Below, piece by piece: positions 1-7,024 of a stretch of DNA of 18,654 nucleotides. This DNA comes from Lachnospiraceae bacterium (lineage in GTDB: Bacteria; Bacillota_A; Clostridia; Lachnospirales; Lachnospiraceae). A program made the position numbers and the translations under genes. How positions within the stretch are numbered: the stretch's first letter is position 1; every line of letters starts with the position of its first letter. The DNA lies in assembly GCA_024689605.1 (NCBI GenBank), contig JAILDD010000119.1, positions 1 to 18,654 on the forward strand, written 5' to 3'. The notes under the pieces were generated by a model, which worked only from the letters and a program-made list of their open reading frames with translations, searched no databases and was not told the DNA's origin.

Positions 1-1859
1 TTCAATAGTTTTTCGACTTCACGTTTATAAGAGTCCATGTCAGCACCGTATACCGTGCTGCCGACCACGTTGCCTTCCCTGTCTATGAAATAGGTGGTGG
101 GAACGGCAGAAACTTCATTCATCAGTTTTGACAGACCGTCCTTGGGAATAAGGTTTGTGTAAGTGACGCCGGTGTCCTTTACAATGCTCTGAGCTTCGCT
201 GATATAGTAGGAGTCATTTTCGTCCTGTATGTCGCAGACTATGCCTATTATATTTACATTGGAGGGCATAGACTCATACCAGTCCTGTAGTTCAGGCATT
301 TCTTCTATGCAGTAGTAGCAGAAAGTTCCCCAAACATTTACTACGGTGATGTCATACTGGGAGAAGATATCGTCATTTACGGCATTTCCGTAGATATCCT
401 TTGTCTCGAAAGCAAATCTGGAATCGGCGGGCTCGAAATCAGCCACAGGTTCCGGAGTTACATCATCCTCTTCAGTTTCTCCATCCTCCGGCAATGTATC
501 ATCGTTTCCGTCATCCGTATTACTGTCCGCAAGCAGATCTGCCATGCCCTCCACGCTGTTTACCGTGCCGATGAAAACAGGAACACCGTTGTCGGTGTCT
601 ATTATGGCATAGGCAAAGGGACGGTCGAGATAGACTTCCTTGTATTCCTGAGGTGCCTCGACCCCTAATGTACGCATTTCAACTACTGTGGCAGCAGCTG
701 CTTTGGTGCCGGTCTGGTCCAGTTCGATATGGGTTTTATGTATGACTCTCGATATGAACAGATTGTCGTCCTTTAATTCCGCAATATTTGAAAAATCCGC
801 ATCCCCGGAGGAAAAGGCTGCATTAATGCCCATTTCCTTAAGGGTATCGTTCATAAGATACTCATAATCATAGGTGAACTCCGGGATTATGGTCCGAACG
901 TCCCATTCTTCTGTCCTGCTGTCATAGAACTCCCGGTAGTCTTCGGCGGTGAAATCAGCCATAAAGTCATTGGCATTTATTCTTTCCTTAGGAAGTATAG
1001 CAAGAAATGCATATTCATCGCCATCGTATGGTTTCAGGAATCCGGTAGCCTTGTCGGACTCGAAGTAAACGCTGCCGGTTTCCGCAAGATATAGCGCATC
1101 TTCGCTTTTTCCGTCAGCATTGGTGAAATCATTTTCGTGGACCTGGTCATCCGCATACTGAATAGCCCAGTCACCGTCGAAAGCTATGGCATTTACGAGA
1201 ACCGCTGCTGAGAAAGGATCCAGATCCTGTATGACGGTGGGGATCATGTGATCAGTGTTGTCGTCAACCCAGCCGTTTATTTCCTTGATGGTATCCGTGC
1301 CGAAAGCTGATTCCTTTATCTCGGCATGGTAGCCATCGACAGCATAATCCGTATAATCTCCGTTTATATTTCCTGCAAGGATACTTGAATTTAGCCAGAT
1401 GGAATTGGTAGAACGGAGCTCCACGCCCTTGGCATTGTTGAGGTGATCCTGGTAGTCAGCTGCAAAATGCTGGACTGCCATGGGATCATCGGCGCCTGTG
1501 CCTTTCAGCAGTCCGCTCATCTCTTCAAGAGTGGTGCCTCTGGCCCCTGCTGCAGTCATTTCCAGTGCTATAAAAGCTGAGGATGGTGAGATCATTATAT
1601 TTTCGTTTTTATTCCCCTTAGCAGCAGTCTTTCCGTACAGGTCAAAGGCATAATCGAGGTATGCATCTTTAAATTCATCTTCATCATAGGGGGTGGTTCT
1701 GACACCGGAGAATTCAATGGCGGCTCCTGTGCCTTTTTCAGATAAAGAAGATCCGCCATTTGACGGATCCGGATCTTCAATATTTATGCCTGAGCAGCCT
1801 ATGGCGCAGAGACCTAAGGCAGCAGACAGAAGCAGCGCCGATATTTTTTTATTTTTCAT
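1..1859 (-). CDS. Serpin-thioredoxin fusion lipoprotein (3' end outside window)
   Basis: The frame is open for 619 codons from an ATG at 1859 to the window edge, and no stop is seen. The start follows an AGGGGGG ribosome site. Residues 1-22 form a lipoprotein signal: basic start, hydrophobic core, and AIGC with the lipidated Cys at 22. About 60-435 is a serpin. It has the hinge G384-T385-K-A-A-A-A-T expected of inhibitory serpins and the serpin signature around LDRPFAY (411-417). Counting from G384 as P15 puts P1 at L398, which would favour chymotrypsin- or elastase-like targets; this position is an estimate. An acidic Asp/Glu-rich linker (about 443-480) leads to a TlpA/ResA-like thioredoxin domain with CYYC at 514-517 and a cis-Pro at P587. 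The product should sit on the outer face of the membrane, trap proteases and carry a redox-active module. Serpins and TlpA domains are each well known; I do not recall this fusion as characterised. It lies 30 bp after the prepilin gene, in the same unit. Confidence 0.9.
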   Translation of the reverse strand, partial: MKNKKISALLLSAALGLCAIGCSGINIEDPDPSNGGSSLSEKGTGAAIEFSGVRTTPYDEDEFKDAYLDYAFDLYGKTAAKGNKNENIMISPSSAFIALEMTAAGARGTTLEEMSGLLKGTGADDPMAVQHFAADYQDHLNNAKGVELRSTNSIWLNSSILAGNINGDYTDYAVDGYHAEIKESAFGTDTIKEINGWVDDNTDHMIPTVIQDLDPFSAAVLVNAIAFDGDWAIQYADDQVHENDFTNADGKSEDALYLAETGSVYFESDKATGFLKPYDGDEYAFLAILPKERINANDFMADFTAEDYREFYDSRTEEWDVRTIIPEFTYDYEYLMNDTLKEMGINAAFSSGDADFSNIAELKDDNLFISRVIHKTHIELDQTGTKAAAATVVEMRTLGVEAPQEYKEVYLDRPFAYAIIDTDNGVPVFIGTVNSVEGMADLLADSNTDDGNDDTLPEDGETEEDDVTPEPVADFEPADSRFAFETKDIYGNAVNDDIFSQYDITVVNVWGTFCYYCIEEMPELQDWYESMPSNVNIIGIVCDIQDENDSYYISEAQSIVKDTGVTYTNLIPKDGLSKLMNEVSAVPTTYFIDREGNVVGSTVYGADMDSYKREVEKLL

Positions 1860-1889
1860 AATAATTCCCCCCTGGAGATCATTTTGATG

Positions 1890-2642
1890 TTATGCGTTTA
1901 TCCAGTCCCAAAATTCCTTTTTGCCAACGGTGTTGTCCTGGTTATTCTTGTTTGACTTGTATGTTGTATTTTTATTTGCTATCAGGTAGTACTGAAGACG
2001 CATATCCTTAAGCGGTCCGGACAAAACCACATTATTACCGTTGAAGGTGAGGCCGTTGCCGGATGTGTCCTTTCGTGGACTTGCAGTGGTCCATTCTCCA
2101 TTATAGTAATACCAGACAGGAGCATCTTTTGTTTCAATATAAACAGCGTAATACACGGTATATTTTTCAAAAGTATCTGTCTGTCTTCCTTTGCTGTCCC
2201 CGGGTCTGTTGAAGTTTGTCTGATTACTTCCTACTGCCACCATAAAGAAATAGGGGTCTACGCCGGCCATTGAAAGGATATCGCTTCCGAAATCGCTGTA
2301 GACCACATCCAGGTCGCCGTTATTGCTTTTGCATGTTCCCTTCTCTTTTCCTGTTCCTTCATCCTTATCGCGAACCCCGACGGTAAGTCCGGAAACGATG
2401 GGGTAATTAGCAGCAACTTCCCCGTTTAAACCGTACTGCTCCACAAACTTAGCCTGTGCAGCATCTTTGCAGGCCTTTGCATTTGACAGGTATTTTCCTT
2501 CCCTTGCCTTATCTATATAGCCGAGCAATGTTGGAATCAGTATGGCTACAAGTATAGCCAGTATTACCAGTACTACTATGAGTTCTACAAGGGTAAAGCC
2601 ATTGTTATTATCCCTGCATACTCTTTTTCTTATATTATTCAT
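1890..2642 (-). CDS. Type IV prepilin-like protein with N-terminal methylation motif
   Basis: The N-terminus is a short basic leader ending in Gly15, followed by FTLVE (Phe16 as mature residue 1, Glu20 as mature Glu5) and a roughly 20-residue hydrophobic helix. This is the prepilin peptidase cleavage and methylation motif of type IV pilins and type II pseudopilins. The product is 250 residues. Its globular part is rich in Asn, Tyr, Gly and Lys and has two Cys (58 and 104) that could form a disulfide. I chose the ATG at 2642 because a GGGGGAG site lies 10 bases upstream and the leader then has the usual 15 residues. ATG 2648 is nearly equivalent. An in-frame ATG at 2702 would add 20 residues and leave only a very short mRNA leader. 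No pilus assembly ATPase, platform protein or prepilin peptidase is in the window, so whether it forms a pilus or a pseudopilus cannot be told here. It is the first gene of a unit with the serpin lipoprotein. Confidence 0.88.
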   Translation of the reverse strand: MNNIRKRVCRDNNNGFTLVELIVVLVILAILVAILIPTLLGYIDKAREGKYLSNAKACKDAAQAKFVEQYGLNGEVAANYPIVSGLTVGVRDKDEGTGKEKGTCKSNNGDLDVVYSDFGSDILSMAGVDPYFFMVAVGSNQTNFNRPGDSKGRQTDTFEKYTVYYAVYIETKDAPVWYYYNGEWTTASPRKDTSGNGLTFNGNNVVLSGPLKDMRLQYYLIANKNTTYKSNKNNQDNTVGKKEFWDWINA

Positions 2643-2724
2643 GATCATCAAACTCCCCCGAGCATATGAAATATCCGCAACATCTACAATGTATATCGGC
2701 ACACATCAGAAATAATTAACGTAA

Positions 2725-2753
2725 AGTATATCGCAATCTGCTGATAATATCAA
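2725..2753 (-). promoter_or_regulatory. Sigma-A type promoter for the prepilin-serpin unit
   Basis: On the minus strand TTGATA (2753-2748) and TATACT (2730-2725) are separated by exactly 17 bases. Each hexamer matches five of six consensus positions. Transcription would start near 2718, giving a leader of about 75 bases to the ATG at 2642. Confidence 0.7.
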
Positions 2754-2763
2754 ATAGGGCAGT

Positions 2764-2793
2764 TTGTTTTCGGATGTTTCTTTATGGTATAAT
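2764..2793 (+). promoter_or_regulatory. Extended -10 promoter for the kinase operon
   Basis: TATAAT at 2788-2793 is a perfect -10 and is preceded by TGG, giving the extended TGnTATAAT form. A weak -35 (TTGTTT, 2764-2769) lies 18 bases upstream. Transcription would start near 2800, about 77 bases before the first kinase start codon. It is divergent from the prepilin promoter, with the -35 elements only about 10 bp apart. Confidence 0.7.
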
Positions 2794-2814
2794 ATTTAAT
2801 CGGGGTATTATACC
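2786..2814. repeat. 9-bp inverted repeat spanning the -10 and start site
   Basis: GGTATAATA at 2786-2794 recurs as its exact reverse complement TATTATACC at 2806-2814, with 11 bases between. The right copy is also the core of a local palindrome, GGGTAT-T-ATACCC (2803-2815). The left copy is the -10 element itself and the right copy covers the early transcribed region. It could be a repressor operator, or it may simply place a second -10 on the opposite strand; I see no good -35 for the latter. Confidence 0.4.
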
Positions 2815-2876
2815 CTGCAGGCAAAATGGCTTTTAAGGTCTAATACAGATTTTATGCACAATAATGGCGTACAGGC

Positions 2877-5681
2877 ATGAAAACATCCGGCGGACAGAAA
2901 AGCAAAAATAAAGAAGAAACCAGGCTTACCATCAGGAACGTCATCGGTACCGTTCTGGTGATAGTATTTTTCGCGGGCATCATCATACTGTACTACAGCA
3001 TGCTTTATAACGAGAAGCGTGAGAATATCATCAGGGAAGGCGAACTGGCTGCCATGCAGTCAGCAGAGCAGCTGGATAAATATCTTTCCACAAACATAGA
3101 TTCCGTAAAGCTTACGGCTTATAGTCTGGACGATATGATAAGGGAAAAGCGTAGTGATGAAGAGATACAGGTTTTCCTGGTGGATCAGTCCACTGCCATA
3201 AAGAGCGCAGTCATGGAGAATTCCACCGGTCTGTACGGTTATATAAACGGCAGGTTTTTCAGCGGCACCAACTGGGTTCCGCCGGAAGACTACGATCCCG
3301 TGATGCGTCCCTGGTATACGAATCCCATGGAGCATCCCGGCGAGATCACTATACTTGATCCTTACGTGGATGTTCAGACGGGAAATGTGATGCTGGCTCT
3401 TGGAAAGACTCTCTGCGACGGGGTTAGTGTTATTTCTGTGGATGTGTCCCTGGATCAGGTGCAGAAACTTACGGAGAATGCAGTCAGAAGCGGTTATTCC
3501 GATGTGGAAATGATACTTAATAACAAAGGTACGGTGATAGCTCATTCGGAACCCTCTGAGAATGGCAAAAACTATTATGAAGAAAGCGGCAGTCTCGGTG
3601 CTGATATTGTCCGCCATCTGGATACAATGGAAGGAAATTCCTTTGAATTCAAATACAATGGGGCTTATTACATTGTGTATGTTGCTGAAATCCAGAACGG
3701 CTGGTACTGTATTTCGGTCAAGGATGCCACAAGGGTTTTCGGTTCGCTGAACTGGATTCTTTTTGCAACTATTTCAGCGGTCATAGTGACGATAATCATA
3801 ATCGGTATCATCATGGGACGGTCCGGAAGGTATATTCATCTGTCAGCCAGTGCCATTGCCGCAAATGAAGCAAAATCCGCCTTTCTTTCAAATATGTCAC
3901 ATGAGATAAGAACTCCCATAAATGCGATCCTTGGTATGAACGAGATGATACTCAGGGAAAGCGATGACAGACAGATAGTTTATTATTCCGAAAATATCAG
4001 AACTGCGGGCAAAAATCTGCTGGGACTCATCAATGACATTCTTGATTTTTCGAAGATCGAGGAAGGAAAGCTTGAGATCAATCCTGTGGAATACGATCTT
4101 TCCGCAGCCATAAGCGACCTGGTTAACATGGTCCATTTAAGGGCTGATAAAAAGGGACTGCTGTTCAGGCTTGAGATCGACCATGACATACCAAAACTCC
4201 TGGAAGGTGATGAGCTCCGTGTAAAACAGGTTATAACGAATCTGCTGACAAATGCCATTAAATACACGGAAAAAGGCAGCGTGCTGTTATCTATCGGATA
4301 TGAAAAGGCGGGGGAAGGTGAAGATTCTATCCTTCTTAAAGTTTCAGTTAAAGATACCGGCATAGGTATAAAGGAAGAGGATCTTTCAAAGTTGTTTTCC
4401 AAATTTGAGCGTATCGAGGAAAGCCGCAACAGGAATATCGAGGGCACAGGCTTAGGCATGAATATAACAGCCAATCTCCTTGAAATGATGGGCTCGGAGC
4501 TTATGGTAGAGAGCATATACGGAGAGGGATCCTGCTTTAGTTTTGACCTGAAGCAGAAGGTAAAGGACTGGACAGCTATCGGTGATTACGAGGCTTCATA
4601 CAGGGAACACCTGGAACAGAAGGAACGGTATAAAGAACGCTTCATTGCGCCGGATGCCCGTATACTTGTGGTGGATGATAATCCCATGAACCTTATAGTC
4701 TTTAAGAGCCTGGTCAAGCTGCTGGGAATGCGTGTTGATACGGCAAATGATGGCGTAGAGGGTGTCGCACTTTCCAAGGAAAACAGATATGACATGCTTT
4801 TCTTAGACCATATGATGCCTGTGAAGGATGGCATAGAGACTCTCCGTGACATAAAGGAAGATGAGGTGAATCCTAATTCGGCTGTTCCGGCAGTATGCCT
4901 GACAGCTAATGCGGTATCGGGAGCCAGGGAAAAGTATCTTGAGGCAGGTTTTGATGATTATCTTTCTAAACCCATAGACTCTGAAGAACTGGAGAACATG
5001 CTTGTCCGCTATATTCCGGCTGAAAAGATAATCGTGTCCAGAGGAAGCCATGAAGAAGCTGAACAGAAAAAAGATAAAATACTGTCTGTTCCTGACGATA
5101 TGGTTGAACTGGCGGCAATTAATGTGGATGTACTAAAGGGAATAAACAACAGCGGGGATGAACAGTCATACCGTGTGCTCTTAAAGGTTTTTTACGATTC
5201 CATTGAGGAAAAGGCAGAGGAGCTGGATCACTATTATGATATCGGCGATCATAAGAGCTACACGATAAAGGTGCATGCGCTGAAAAGCTCTGCACGGATC
5301 ATCGGTGCAGCAGAATTCGGTGAAAAAGCACAGAAACTTGAGGATGCCGGAAAGAACGGTGACATAGTCTATATCCGCGGACACCACAGCAGCTTTATGG
5401 AGGAATACAGGAATTTTGAGGGTATCCTGAGAGACATCGTAGGAAACGGAGAAAACACTTCTGATAAGCCCGAGGCTGATGAAAGCATAATGGCTGAAGT
5501 ATTTGAAGAGATAAGGGCTGCTGCAGAGGAAATGGACTGTGACCGGCTGGAAGGTGTTTTTGAGGAAATGGATGCTTACAGAATACCGCAGAAGGATGCG
5601 GAATTATATGAAAAGCTTAAGGATGCATATGCACAGTATGATTACGATGGTATAGTGAAACTTTTATATGAGGGGAACTAA
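2877..5681 (+). CDS. Hybrid sensor histidine kinase: dCache-HisKA-HATPase-REC-Hpt
   Basis: This 934-residue membrane kinase has TM1 at about 21-43, an extracellular double-Cache domain at about 44-290 and TM2 at about 291-313. HisKA follows with H342 in SHEIRTP, then HATPase (N459, D493-TGIG, GTGLG 523-527), a receiver (D600/D601, acceptor D644, T676, K698) and an Hpt domain (H800 in HALKSS). A tail of about 70 residues ends the protein. The Cache domain has Y139-x4-R144-x-W146-Y147 and D189, matching the amino-acid-binding motif described for dCache_1 sensors, so an amino-acid ligand is a reasonable inference. All relay residues are present (His-Asp-His), so it can pass phosphate to another receiver. 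The ATG is the first after an in-frame stop at 2862 but has only a weak ribosome site, which suggests modest translation. It heads the operon; the next gene starts 3 bases after its stop codon. Confidence 0.95.
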   Translation: MKTSGGQKSKNKEETRLTIRNVIGTVLVIVFFAGIIILYYSMLYNEKRENIIREGELAAMQSAEQLDKYLSTNIDSVKLTAYSLDDMIREKRSDEEIQVFLVDQSTAIKSAVMENSTGLYGYINGRFFSGTNWVPPEDYDPVMRPWYTNPMEHPGEITILDPYVDVQTGNVMLALGKTLCDGVSVISVDVSLDQVQKLTENAVRSGYSDVEMILNNKGTVIAHSEPSENGKNYYEESGSLGADIVRHLDTMEGNSFEFKYNGAYYIVYVAEIQNGWYCISVKDATRVFGSLNWILFATISAVIVTIIIIGIIMGRSGRYIHLSASAIAANEAKSAFLSNMSHEIRTPINAILGMNEMILRESDDRQIVYYSENIRTAGKNLLGLINDILDFSKIEEGKLEINPVEYDLSAAISDLVNMVHLRADKKGLLFRLEIDHDIPKLLEGDELRVKQVITNLLTNAIKYTEKGSVLLSIGYEKAGEGEDSILLKVSVKDTGIGIKEEDLSKLFSKFERIEESRNRNIEGTGLGMNITANLLEMMGSELMVESIYGEGSCFSFDLKQKVKDWTAIGDYEASYREHLEQKERYKERFIAPDARILVVDDNPMNLIVFKSLVKLLGMRVDTANDGVEGVALSKENRYDMLFLDHMMPVKDGIETLRDIKEDEVNPNSAVPAVCLTANAVSGAREKYLEAGFDDYLSKPIDSEELENMLVRYIPAEKIIVSRGSHEEAEQKKDKILSVPDDMVELAAINVDVLKGINNSGDEQSYRVLLKVFYDSIEEKAEELDHYYDIGDHKSYTIKVHALKSSARIIGAAEFGEKAQKLEDAGKNGDIVYIRGHHSSFMEEYRNFEGILRDIVGNGENTSDKPEADESIMAEVFEEIRAAAEEMDCDRLEGVFEEMDAYRIPQKDAELYEKLKDAYAQYDYDGIVKLLYEGN

Positions 5682-5683
5682 AG

Positions 5684-7024
5684 ATGCAGGAATGGATCGC
5701 AGTAGTAGATGATGAAGCATTGAGCCTTACAAATGCAAGAAAGCTGCTGGCCTCGCAGGGGATGAAGGTGTCCTGTATGAGGTCAGGGCAGGATATGCTC
5801 CGGTTCATGGAAAAGAACGAGCCGGATCTTATTCTTTTGGACATTATGATGCCGGAAGTGGACGGCTTTGAGGCCTTCAGGCTCCTCAGGGAGCAGGAAA
5901 AAAAGCTGGGCAGGCTTCCGACACCTGTGATATTTCTTACCGGCGAGGAAGATGCGGAAGCGGAAAAACGAGGCCTGTCGGAGGGCGCATCGGACTTCAT
6001 AAGGAAGCCGTTTGATAAGGAGATACTGGTCAGCCGTATCAATAATACGGTTAAGAACAGTCGTATGATCGAAAATCTGGCAGAAGAGGCCTCTACTGAT
6101 AAGCTTACCGGTTTTTTAAACAAAAGCAGCGGAACAGAGAAGATTTCTGACATGTGTGAAAAAAATACAGGTGCCCTTATAGTGCTGGACCTTGACAGCT
6201 TTAAGCTGGTAAATGACCTGTACGGACATGATATGGGTGACCGGGTACTGGGGGCCTTTGCGGACATAGTAAGACGCAGCATCAGGGGGAGTGACATTGC
6301 CAGCAGGATAGGCGGAGATGAGTTTATGCTCTTCATAGACGGTATGAATGAGGTAAGCGGCATCGATGATCTGATAAAGCGGCTCAATGACCTTCTGACA
6401 TCCGAAGCTGAAAAGCTTATGGGAGAGGATTTCGGCATTCCCCTTGGAATATCTGCGGGGGTGGTTTTTGTTCCCGAATTCGGTACTGATTATCCCATAC
6501 TGTTCCAATATGCGGATAGCAGCCTGTACAGGGTGAAGCAAAATGGAAAACACGGATATGAAATATACAGTTCGCATATTGAGGATACAGAGGAGACCGG
6601 TAATGATCTGGGCAGGGAACTGATACGCGTTACCAGGCTGGTTGAAGAGCGCGGTGCAGGGAAGGGTGCCATGGTATTAGGTCAGGATGCTTTTTCGGTT
6701 AATTACCGTTTGATAATCCGCTTCTTAAAAAGATATAAGTCAAAAGCCTGCAAGATACTTTTTGCTGTTGATGTAAAAGAGGATATGCAGATAGCTGATG
6801 CAATTAACTGTTTTGAAGAGATACTTCAGGAAAACCTTCGCAGAACGGATATCATTTTCAGAAGCAGGCAGAACCGCTTTTTCCTTCTTCTTCCGGAAAT
6901 GGGTCAGGAAGCAGTGGATATGTTCGTTGGACGTATTATGACGAAATGGGAAAAAACGGAATTTGCCGCATTGTTTGAATTAAGATATATATCTGAAAAT
7001 ATTGATTTTAGTGAGGAAAGATGA
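5684..7024 (+). CDS. Response regulator diguanylate cyclase (REC-GGDEF-degenerate GGDEF)
   Basis: The first 120 residues or so are a canonical receiver with D9/D10, acceptor D53, T86 and K108. A GGDEF domain follows (about 135-296) with an intact GGDEF at 210-214, metal-site D169 and an inhibitory I-site RGSD at 201-204 exactly five residues upstream. It should therefore be an active c-di-GMP synthase subject to product inhibition. Residues about 310-446 look like a second GGDEF-fold domain that has lost the motif: RQNRFF (395-400) sits where GGDEF would be, followed by LLLPE. Such a domain might bind nucleotide or serve in dimerisation. The protein is cytosolic, with no membrane segment. An AGGGG ribosome site lies 8 bases before the ATG, and its stop overlaps the next gene's ATG (ATGA). 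It is the only recognisable output protein in the operon, so it is the likely target of the Hpt domains of the neighbouring kinases. Confidence 0.93.
   Translation: MQEWIAVVDDEALSLTNARKLLASQGMKVSCMRSGQDMLRFMEKNEPDLILLDIMMPEVDGFEAFRLLREQEKKLGRLPTPVIFLTGEEDAEAEKRGLSEGASDFIRKPFDKEILVSRINNTVKNSRMIENLAEEASTDKLTGFLNKSSGTEKISDMCEKNTGALIVLDLDSFKLVNDLYGHDMGDRVLGAFADIVRRSIRGSDIASRIGGDEFMLFIDGMNEVSGIDDLIKRLNDLLTSEAEKLMGEDFGIPLGISAGVVFVPEFGTDYPILFQYADSSLYRVKQNGKHGYEIYSSHIEDTEETGNDLGRELIRVTRLVEERGAGKGAMVLGQDAFSVNYRLIIRFLKRYKSKACKILFAVDVKEDMQIADAINCFEEILQENLRRTDIIFRSRQNRFFLLLPEMGQEAVDMFVGRIMTKWEKTEFAALFELRYISENIDFSEER

Noticed and set aside
2800..2876. Riboswitch (for example c-di-GMP) in the leader of the kinase operon
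   Set aside because: The leader is under 80 bases and shows no recognisable conserved core or multi-helix layout, only the local inverted repeat.
5617..6438. 273-codon open frame on the minus strand over the cyclase
   Set aside because: It lies opposite a strongly supported coding region, is rich in Ser/Leu/Phe as expected of an antisense frame, and has no recognisable domain. The other long minus-strand frames across 3000-18500 are the same kind of shadow.
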